DNA of 64,000 nt from Phanerodontia chrysosporium (Eukaryota; Basidiomycota; Agaricomycetes; Polyporales; Phanerochaetaceae). Every line of letters begins with the position of its first letter. The first letter of the stretch is position 1. Below are positions 55,919 through 64,000 of the stretch, in pieces. Both the position numbers and the translations under genes were made by a program. The notes beneath the pieces were generated by a model. It ran no database searches and was not told the origin of the DNA. It saw only the letters and a list, made by a program, of their open reading frames with translations. Where the stretch lies: the NCBI GenBank assembly GCA_001910725.1, contig MJGA01000008.1:1171103-1235102 (forward strand), given 5' to 3'.

Positions 55919-58866
55919 TCACGCCGACTCGATCGCCCTCCGTGCCTCCTCCGCCTTCTCCCGGAACTGCGCGATGCGCCGCTCACCGTCAGCCTTGAAC
56001 CGCTCATACTCGCGCTCGATCTCGCGGCGGATATACTGCTCGAGCGTCATGTCGCACTCTTCCTCTGTGAGAGACGTAATTCGCTGCAGTGGTATCGTGC
56101 TCAAGAAGGGTATGAAGGGTGCAAGGGTGTCGTCGTCAGCTCGTGGAGGCACGTCATGTTGCGCCGTCTCGGCCTCCATCTCCTCGTCGAAGCTGGGCAG
56201 TGCAGGGGCGGGGGCCTTCGGCACCGATGCTTCGCTATCGGCTGGCGGTAGAGATGGCGTACGCGGTGGAGGAGTCGCTGGACTGAGAGGCCTAGCAGGG
56301 ACAATTTCGGTCGCCTCGTTCGAGCCCTCAGCGCGGTGAGGAGGGTGGGATTGTTTGCCCTCAGCGGTCGGTCGGCTATCTTCCATCTCAATATCCTCAT
56401 GGTGCGCTACGAACGTTGGAGAGTGATTACTGGGTGGTGGTGGGACGACGATCTCGACATGGAATTTCGGCTGCTTGCTCGGTGCTTTGCTCGGACGTGC
56501 TTTGCTCGGTGGCTTCTGCTGTGCGAAAGGCTGCGGAATCTGTTTCGGCCGCAATGCTTCGGGTTCGTCCACGGCCATTGGCTCGTCTTGCTCTTCCTTC
56601 ACCCCGCCATTCGCCCTCGAAGACTGCGACGAATCCTTCTCTTTCGCCCCTCCGTTCGCCTTTGACGGTTTTGACGACCCCTTAACGAGTGGCTCGTCCT
56701 CTGAATCGCTGATGTCGACGACCTCATTTCCCATTCTGGATGGTGGGCGCCCTGCGAGGCTGGCGACTGGACGTGAAGTGGACCTCGCGAAGGGCCGGAC
56801 GCTGCTCGCCCTAGACGGCGGTCGCGTACTGTCTACCGAGCTTCCGCGCAGCAGCATGTCGGTCGAGGAATGGTTGTGTTGCGGAGGCGCCATGTCTCGT
56901 AGCCCAGACTTCTGGGAGGACGTTGTGCGCTTACGCGTGCCCTCGTTCAGAGACTCGTCCGTGGGTTTCGACTCGACCTGCATCGCCCCTGGGTCAAGGA
57001 GCTCCGCTGTAGCGTACCCCGCATCTTCCGACGTAGAGCTACTCTTGCGGTGTTTCGCGTTTGGAGGATCTGCCTCTGGCTGAAGAGCAGGCGTGCCAGC
57101 CTGTGAAACACCAGGTTTGCCTGATGGGGCTCGTCTTGGCTTCTTCGCGGGTACATGGTCGCGCTCCTCCTCTTCAGGAGACGCAGCAAATTCATCCTCT
57201 GACTCCTCTTCGATGCGAGGCTTCGCCTTGGCCTTCATTTTGGACACCAGCGTTCGTTTCGGCTTCGGTAGAGGTTCTGGCTCCGGCTCGTCTCCCTCCT
57301 CCCCGGCAGACTCGGCTGGTTGTGGCCTCTTACCGGCCGACTTGGATGAGCTACCTGGTTTGGACGGGACAGGCGGGGGTGGCATGCTGGTGTCGACCGC
57401 AACAGAGCCTCGTGTCTTGGACCTCGCCACTGATTTACTCCTGGAAGTCGAGGCCCCGAGTAGGTCTATCTCGTCGTCAGGATCCGCCTTGGCTTTTGAC
57501 CGCATGCGACCGTGTGCTGGTCGTTTTACAGGTTCACTATGTTCCTCTTCCTCCTCTTCCTCGACTCGTTCCTCCTCAGATGCAGGTCGAACTGGCTTAG
57601 CCGTTGCCGGCTTCTTTGGCGGACGCCCGCGTTTCTTGGGAGCAGGAACGGGAGCTGGCTGTTGCTCTTGCTCTATGTCATCGTTGAAGCCCTCGGGGTT
57701 GTCATCTTCTGCCTCTTCCCGAATAGCCTCGATATGATCTGCTTCTTTGGCCTTTCCACCTTTCCGCTTCGTCTTCGAGACGCGTTTCCCGGCCTCACTG
57801 GTGTTGTCGTCGACGTCGGAGCCAATTGTACCCCGTGATGCGGATTTGGTCGCCGTGGAAGAGCGTGTAGATTTTCGCAAGCTAGAAGCAGGCGTCTTAG
57901 TCGGCACACTGGATGTCCTTGTCTTGCTTGTCGTGGACTTGCGGGATCTCGTCGTGGTCGCCGGAGTAAGCTCGTCATCAGAAGTTAAAGGCGACTCATC
58001 CCCATTCTCTGGACGAGAGAGAACTTTCTTCTTCGATGCGTTCGATTTAGACGGAGGCTTCGTCTGGGTGCGACTCGATGGGCGGCTAGCGGCTTCGGTT
58101 GTGTTGCAGTGAGAAAAGCACAGGCTTCACCTGCCTTTGCTTCTCTTTTTCGGTGTTCTTCCCTGTAGTCATTGAGAAACAACACAGACGGGATGACAGG
58201 AGCACGTACAAAGGATCATCGCCTTCTTCCCAACCGCTGAGGGTTGTGCCACAGTAGAAGCAGGTTGCGGTATCGTCCCCCGGGCCTTGGGGGGTAAATA
58301 TGAAGCCTGCCTTGGCCATCTAGAAGACACGCGTTAGATGCACTGATACGGCGTTCACACATTGGATCGCGCGTCGCACCTTTCTCGAGTTCGCGCTATG
58401 TCCCTTCACCGCATCGTGCGGCCAGTTGTCACCATAGGTATCTATTCGCGCCTTCTCCATGTGCCTACTGGAAGGCAGCCTCGACGTGTCTGGAAATACA
58501 AAGCTGCGAAATGAGAGTCAGACACGGGTGAGAGGCGCGGCGTTCAACGCACTTTCCGTCCTCATCCATGTCGTTTCTCAACCCGCATCGTGTAATCGCC
58601 CAACAGCATGAGCTGGCCCTGTGGGCATGTTCAACAAATGGGTCATCCTGCTCTTCCCAGTCGGACAGCTCCTTCTTGCACATGAAGCATGTCACGGCGT
58701 CGGGGTGGCCAACACTGGGGGTGAAGTAGAAGCCCGCTTCTGCGAGTGAATCTGGGTTCGCGAGGAATGAGGAGGGATGTGGCCATTTGATGACGGTAAA
58801 CGAGGATCCCTTCTTGACTCTCTTGCCCTTCTGAAAAGAGCCAAAGCGCGTCTGGTAGGATTCCAT
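55919..58866 (-). CDS. bir1: Bir1-like BIR protein (survivin family, chromosomal passenger complex)
   Basis: The large fungal survivin homologue, which brings Aurora kinase and INCENP to centromeres. Two BIR zinc domains lie at the N-terminus. Start MESYQTRFGSFQKGKR; BIR1 has WPHPSSFLANPDSLAEAGF and AVTCFMCKKELSDWEEQDDP (about 58620-58850). BIR2 has WPHDAVKGHSANSRKMAKAGF and ATCFYCGTTLSGWEEGDDP (about 58230-58430). A disordered tail of over 700 residues follows, rich in Lys/Glu/Ser/Pro, with KKRGRPPKKPA (an AT-hook-like motif, about 57620) and VVDISDSEDEP. The C-terminus is a predicted helix, LEQYIRREIEREYERFKA to EEARRAIESA at 55919. A one-base slip in a T run near 58115 joins BIR2 to the tail. 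It is head to head with wapl. Confidence 0.9.
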
Positions 58867-59092
58867 CGCGGTGTGCGGTGGAGGAGGAGAACAAGGGGAA
58901 CAGTCACGCCCAGCGGTGACCCAGGACGCGTGACCCGGAGGTCACCCAAGCCGGCTGATGACCGCGTCGGGGCGCGGGTTCGAACCTCATCCGGGCCACC
59001 TCTTCTCTCTCCCTCTGTCCACAGACGACGTTCCCACTCCCACTCTGACTTTGGCCACAGCTTTTAGCCGTCCTCCGCGTCATCCTCTTAAC
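58867..59092. promoter_or_regulatory. Bidirectional bir1/wapl promoter
   Basis: Only 226 bases separate the two start codons. An ACGCGT box (58926-58931) sits between the 7-base inverted repeats ggtgacc (58915-58921) and ggtcacc (58940-58946). ACGCGT is the binding core of the fungal MBF G1/S factor. Both flanking genes act on mitotic chromosomes, so shared cell-cycle control is a reasonable inference. Confidence 0.55.
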
Positions 59093-62000
59093 ATGCAGCG
59101 CACGTACAGCCGAAAAGGCCGACGGACCATCTCCAAGTCTGCAGACGGCTCTCGGGAGAGTAGCCCTGAGCTTGCACAGGCAAACCAGCAGCGGAAGCGG
59201 AGAAAGATCCAGGTGGAGGTCGTCTCTGCAGAGTCCTCCACTGCTCCATCACCGACGAAGGTCAGGCGCAGTCCTTCGAAACTCAACTGTAAGTTGCGTC
59301 CTGTACCGCGGCGGTTACATTCACAGCAGTACCTTCGTGCTACAAGAGCTTCCAACCTTGACCATGGCGTGGTGTTGCGGCAGTGCTTGAGCGTACGCTG
59401 ACCTGTGCAGCTCTTAGACAAACGGCCTCGACCTCTAGCGACGTGTCGCAAGTTGTAGCAACGGGCTCGCTCAGGCGAGTAGCCAGTGAGCACGGCTCGC
59501 ACAAGAAGGGTGGCAGCCCGTTTCTCGAGCCCTCTACACCACAGGACCCTTTGTCTGCTCTGTTCGGCTCTGGCGAAACTCCACACCGGCCTTCACCTTC
59601 TCCACAGAGGTCTGGCGGCATCGTCAAGAACATGTTGCGTCGAACTCGCACGGAATCGTCGATTACAGGCTCGACTCCTACCGCGCATCCTGGCGATTCC
59701 TTGCAGAGCCCTGCATTTGGTGCCTCGTCGACGCGAAAACTTGGTTTCGCGCGCACAGAGTCGATCATCGACCTCACATTGGACTCCCCTTCTGCCGGGA
59801 GTCCGTCAAAGTCCAATCCACAGTCGCAGGAAGACATCCTGTCATCCTCTCCAGGCAAACCTGCCCGTCCGCCATTGGCATCTTCTAGTGTCCGAACTTA
59901 CGCAGGGAAGGCACGGTCGTTCCTCGTATCGTTGCCCAATCCGACTGCGTCTCTGGACTCCCAAACTGACTTGAACGAAAGCCAAGAGGATGACCTCGAG
60001 ACACCCCGGGAATCATACGCAGACCTTCGCATGCGATGGGGCGTTGATAATTCCGAGGACGACCCATATTCCGGCATGCGCTCATCGGAACTGAATCCGA
60101 ACAGAGTGGACGGGGAGCTGCCTGCGGGTATCATGAACGATCTAAAGAGTATCAGCGAGCTAAGAAGCAAGGGAGAGTCCCGGAGGTTCCTTGATGAAGT
60201 GGGCTATCTGTTCGAGGGGTTAGACGCATCTGGCGCCGTTGGGGTGCGAAGAGGCAGGTGAGCGCAGCATCGCTACCGACGGCTAGCTTCTATAACTTAC
60301 GGTCTGTACAATGCCCCCGCCTTGTAGTGCTATGGAGATTGTCACGAAGCTTTGTGATGAAGACTTTGCACGGCGAGCTAGGGCCACCGACTACCTAGGC
60401 AAGACTTGGGACATGCTCCGCAACGCTGGTGCAGGGGACGGCGACAAGGTACGTATGGCGACTTTCGAATCCTACGCATACGTCTGATGTAGGCGTCCCA
60501 GGTGCTAGACAGTGTGCTGAGCTTCTTTGCGGCATTGGCAGCTCGCAACCAGGTAGACCTCGTGGATCTCTCGTCAAAACCCGACTTCGTCCGCACGCTA
60601 TTCCGCATGCTGGGCATACTCGATCGCTCAACAGATCCGCTGTGGCTTATTTCTTGTGGGATGTCTGATCCTGCGCTGAAGCGTGCTGGGATTTCAAAAG
60701 TGGAGAAGACAGCTGTAAGACTCACAGTTCGCAAAAATGTCTAACACTGACCGTTCTCGTTAAGCTGATGGAGCTGCACAGAATGGTGCGCAAGAAAGGG
60801 GGCATATTCCCCGAGAGCGAAATCGTAGGTTATTCCATCTGAAAGTAGAAACATGAAATTTGACCCAAGTCATGCAGATATCCACCCGCCTCTTGCTCTC
60901 TCATACTCTCGCCCTCCTACCGTCGTCAATCTTGATCCCTTCCGACCACTTGCCTACTCTGGTATCGACGCTTGGGTCTGAGCTCGCACCACTACCAGAC
61001 AGAGTGTCTGCGTACTCGTCTGGGCTTGCACTTATACCCGAGCTGGATGCGAGTACACATACTGAGGTGGTCTCTCTCGGACATGTCGACAATTGTCTCA
61101 GGCTACTAGACGGTTCCTTGCTAAGGACAGAGGCGGATGGCGACGAAGATATTGACATTCTGCAGATGCGGAAGGATCTACCAACCGCACTGGTCTCCCT
61201 GTCTGTTGCGGCAGATGTCCTTTCTCGTACAGCAGAAGACACGAGTCAGATGTCGAGCGGTATGTTGACGACGTGCAAACTACGCTTCTCAAGATACTGA
61301 CTCTGCACACTTAGCTGCGAGGTGCCTTGAATCTACGTTGCGGGTACTCATCAATGTGACTCATGACAGCCGCCATTGGTGTGAAGGCATCCTGGGGGAC
61401 AAACTAACGTTGCCAGTGATCGTCAGGCTCATCGTTACTTCTCAACGGGAACGCCTTCTACGAGCTTGTCCAAACGCCAGCGAGGGCTTAGAGACGAAAT
61501 CCGGGGATGAACCAGAGGACGAAGCAGAACATGAACGAACTGCGGCTCTCCTCGATCGACTTTGCCTTGCTCTTGGTCTGCTTACGAACCTCGTTCAAGT
61601 TGCGGAGGAAGTAAAGGATCTGATATACTATATAGGTACTTGCTGTTGCTCCCTTCGTGCTTCCACATCTGATCAATTTATTGCAGCACTCGATCCCTCC
61701 TGCCCTGGCACGCACAAGTGCATTGTCAATTGTCGCTGCGCCTCGCCACTTCCCGCACTTGCCTGCCTCGCTCGCGTATATTCGCAACAAGATGCCTCCA
61801 ACAATGATTTGGACAGCGTTGTTCAAGGACACCTGGCGATTCTGCTGGGGCTTCTCATGCAGCGGCGTCCGCGCAATCAGGCGACTTTGCTCGAGGTCCT
61901 GCCTGGTAGCTCCAAAAAGGATAGACTGGCAGAACTCATCAATAAGGCCAAAGACTTCATGGGTTTCTACGTCCATTTCACGAAGAAGGTAGCCGAAAGC

Positions 62001-62168
62001 CAGCGAGAGGACGTCGACTACGAGGACATGGATGAAGAAGAGGATGCGGACGACAGAGTGGGCAGGAGGGGTAACGTGGGCCAGATCCTGCGAGACACGA
62101 AGGGCGAGATGGTGGCGAAGGACGTCATTACCTTCCTGCAGAGCCTTCAGTCATCGGCATATGACTGA
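59093..62168 (+). CDS. wpl1: Wapl-like cohesin release factor
   Basis: A WAPL-domain protein, which opens the cohesin ring and removes it from chromatin. Start MQRTYSRKGRRTISKS; a disordered N-terminus has QQRKRRKIQVEVVS and ESIIDLTLDSPSAGSPSKS. The WAPL domain begins at SISELRSKGESRRFLDEVGY, then MEIVTKLCDEDFARRARATD, VLDSVLSFFAALAARNQVDL, LMELHRMVRKKGGIFPES, LLLSHTLALLPSSI, LESTLRVLINVTHDSRHW and LDRLCLALGLLTNLVQ. The end is a helical stretch AELINKAKDFMGFYVHFTKK, an acidic patch, and FLQSLQSSAYD at 62168. About nine short introns. A LINE tail begins about 100 bases past the stop, so its 3' untranslated region or terminator may be affected. Confidence 0.9.
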
Positions 62169-62271
62169 CCGATCTTCTTCTTACCTTCCGGTGACACTCA
62201 AGATCTTCACGTTGCTCCGCATCCGAGCATGTGCAGTCCTGGAGAATCATCGGCGCCTTCTCCCTCTTTCC

Positions 62272-62291
62272 TTTTTTTTTTTTTTTTTTTT
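62272..62291 (-). repeat. Poly(T) run = poly(A) tail of the LINE
   Basis: Twenty T in a row on the + strand. On the - strand this is a poly(A) tail, in the right place and orientation to end the adjacent LINE. Confidence 0.8.
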
Positions 62292-62569
62292 GGAGGATGC
62301 GATAACCGCGGTTGGCAGCCGGCAAGCCTGGCCCCAGCCCGCAGCAGCGAGATTTCGGGTCAGAAACTATGTACATGGCCCGGGAAATCTACACTACTCC
62401 GAGACACCGCGCGCATAAGACAGGGAGTCACACCCCGACGTATGAGCATCGACCAAAAAGGCAGCTAAAATGCGTTGACGCACGAATCCTCAAAGAGGTA
62501 GACAGTGTGAGGCTCAGAGTAACCATCTCGGCAGCGGCATGTCGCCCTACTCCGGTAACCCAATACTCA

Positions 62570-64000
62570 CTAAAAGCCGGCTGTTGCGTGTCCAGTCCCG
62601 GGGAGGCTTTCCTCGTTGGCGAGGGTGCCCGACCAGGTGGCAATGACTGTAGGCGCTTTCTGCGCCTTCCGCCCGAAGCGTCGCTCGTCTGTCATGAGAG
62701 CATCTAGTCTCAGCCTGCTGTTGATAGCAGCTACCCACCGGCGGGAGACTTCCCGGCTGGTGTGCACAGGGCCGTCGTCGTGTCGGCCAACCCGCCGTTC
62801 GCACCGGACGCACCAGAGCAGGTGTGCGGATTCCGATATGAGGATGCGGTAGAGCCGCGAGGCCCCCGGCAGTATCTCGTCCCGAGCAGAGTGCCACTCG
62901 GCGAGGCCGCATCCCATGATGATGCCGAGCGTCGGCGCGGGCCAGTCAGGGTGCTTTTTCAGCCAGAGGGCCTGGCACATGTCCCAAACTTCCGCTCGTC
63001 CTGGAGCCGTACATTCGAGCAAGATGTGCTGCATGGATTCCATCGGGCGGCCGGGGCACACCGGGCATTCGGAGCGTTCCTCGTAGCCCGGGATGTGCGT
63101 CCAGTATTTGCCGACTCGGTGGGCATTGTGGACCAGCTTCCAGAGGAAGTCCGCGATGTTGCGGCGGATCTCCTTTCGCCGGATCACGAGCCATATCGTC
63201 GCGTCCGTGGGCAGCCTGGGAGTGATGGTATCGTGGACTGCAGCGCGGACGGCCTCCAGATTGAGCCGCGCTGCCAGTCGGCCAGGGCGGCGTCGTTTCT
63301 GGCGGATTCCCGCGTACGCCGTGGCTTGCGTGAGAGAGGCCAGCCGTGCCCCCGTGAGTGTGTATCGGGGGTCGGTGCCCGGGTCCGGCGCTGGGTTCGC
63401 GGGCGGGAGCAGTGCTCCTGCCCCCGCGGCCTCGTCCGCACGTTCATTCCCCTCTGTGCCATTGTGGCCTTTCACCCAGGTAATGGTGGTCGGTGCAGAC
63501 CGTTGCCGCAGGACGTTCGCCGCCGTCCGGAATGCTTCGGCGTTCTTCACGCCAATCCAGCCTTTGTCCTCCCATCGCCGGAGGTTGACCGTGAGGCCGG
63601 TCTGTGCATACCGTGAGTCCGTCTTTATGTGGAGCGGTGCGAACGGCGCAGTCCTGAGTGCGGCAGCATGAATGGCCCAGATCTCCCCTGCCTGGTTGGA
63701 CTGGGCTGTTCCAGGGACCCTAAGGGACACATTCCGTGGGTCCTGCTGGCCGAACCACGCCCCCATACCGGCAACGGCATCGATGTCGCCATTCCGTAGG
63801 CAAGAGCCGTCGGTGTACACCGTGCATGATTCCTCCTCAACGGCCGCTCCGCGTGGTGCTCGATGCGCGGGCTCACTGAGGAGCGCGTCGGCGTCAACAA
63901 AGGCGCGGAAGAGCTGACTGAGGTCACCCTGGTCCGTTACGCTGGGGTCGAAGAGTAGGTCCGCGTCTTGTTTCGCCGAGCTGTTCCGCTGCTTCCGCTG
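62570..64000 (-). CDS. LINE ORF2 C-terminus: RNase H plus zf-RVT-like region (partial)
   Basis: An open frame enters from the right edge and stops at 62570. RNase H has all four carboxylates in place: Asp in VYTDGSCLRNGD, Glu in QAGEIWAIHAA, Asp in IKTDSRYAQ, and Asp in GNERADEAA after WVKGHNG. A helical region follows with RRNIADFLWKLVHNAHRVGK, then the zinc-finger-like CPVCPGRPMESMQHILLEC found after reverse transcriptase in such elements. The protein ends SLPGTGHATAGF. The frame is undamaged over 1.4 kb, so this copy may be young. Confidence 0.88.
   Translation of the reverse strand, partial: QRKQRNSSAKQDADLLFDPSVTDQGDLSQLFRAFVDADALLSEPAHRAPRGAAVEEESCTVYTDGSCLRNGDIDAVAGMGAWFGQQDPRNVSLRVPGTAQSNQAGEIWAIHAAALRTAPFAPLHIKTDSRYAQTGLTVNLRRWEDKGWIGVKNAEAFRTAANVLRQRSAPTTITWVKGHNGTEGNERADEAAGAGALLPPANPAPDPGTDPRYTLTGARLASLTQATAYAGIRQKRRRPGRLAARLNLEAVRAAVHDTITPRLPTDATIWLVIRRKEIRRNIADFLWKLVHNAHRVGKYWTHIPGYEERSECPVCPGRPMESMQHILLECTAPGRAEVWDMCQALWLKKHPDWPAPTLGIIMGCGLAEWHSARDEILPGASRLYRILISESAHLLWCVRCERRVGRHDDGPVHTSREVSRRWVAAINSRLRLDALMTDERRFGRKAQKAPTVIATWSGTLANEESLPGTGHATAGF

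Larger units (their letters stand above)
62272..64000 (-). mobile_element. 3' part of a non-LTR (LINE) retrotransposon
   Basis: The element reads leftwards. It holds the C-terminal end of ORF2 (RNase H and a zinc-finger region), about 280 bases of 3' untranslated sequence, and a 20-base poly(A) tail. The reverse transcriptase lies beyond the right edge. The target-site duplication cannot be checked because the other end is outside the window. Confidence 0.85.

Noticed and set aside
58932..58998. Possible tRNA gene (gggttcgaacctc B-box-like at 58976-58988, with GACCCGG/CCGGGCC ends)
   Set aside because: The T stem does not pair, the variable loop is missing and the total length is about 67 bases; no cloverleaf can be formed. 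Treated as chance within the bir1/wapl promoter.
62762..63671. Long + strand frames opposite the LINE
   Set aside because: They are antisense shadows of the RNase H frame, which has all its catalytic residues.

Overview
The window looks like a chromosome segment of a basidiomycete fungus, most likely an Agaricomycete of polypore type. Genes lie on both strands and are split by many GT-AG introns of about 45-60 bp. The gene content also fits: a Pex13 peroxin, fimbrin, Wapl, a Bir1-like BIR protein, bestrophin-like channel, DUF7137-type protein, a basidiomycete-style Zn2Cys6 factor and a LINE carrying RNase H. All assignments come from reading the translations; no database search was run.

Layout. 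1-2252: GC-rich, no supported gene. 2253-5590 (-): Zn2Cys6 transcription factor, divergent from Pex13 (5886-7105, +). 7363-7739 (-): Pmp3-like proteolipid. 9194-13492 (-): very large coiled-coil protein with a J-like HPD tail. 14488-16649 (-): bestrophin-family channel. 18734-19996 (+): alpha/beta hydrolase. 20096-21280 (-): omega-like GST, divergent from a SMYD-type MYND/SET methyltransferase (21711-23954, +). 24486-27942 (+): two Ran1/Vhs1-like kinases. 28331-30999 (-): IKS1-like kinase. 31592-34318 (+): repeat-bearing protein with LW-E motifs. 34690-37237 (-): MFS transporter. 38396-39212 (-): DUF7137-like secreted/membrane protein. 40241-41158 (+): hypothetical. 41449-42545 (-): short-chain dehydrogenase. 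43431-45424 (+): amidase. 46075-48387 (+): fimbrin. 48654-55682: three more Ran1-like kinases around a hypothetical gene. 55919-58866 (-): Bir1-like chromosomal passenger protein, head to head with Wapl (59093-62168, +). 62272-64000 (-): 3' part of a LINE retrotransposon with its poly(A) tail, inserted just after wapl.

Three signals stand out. First, five paralogous Ran1-like kinases in two groups share one phase-1 intron at the same codon of the activation segment; in three of them that intron is a stop-free multiple of three. Second, the bir1/wapl pair has a 226-bp divergent promoter centred on an MCB-like ACGCGT box flanked by inverted GGTGACC/GGTCACC repeats. Third, many otherwise well-conserved genes (Pex13, fimbrin, IKS1-like, several kinases) need single-base corrections, often in G/C or T runs. 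That suggests uncorrected deletion errors in the assembly rather than many pseudogenes, and CDS spans given here should be read as gene extents with introns included.
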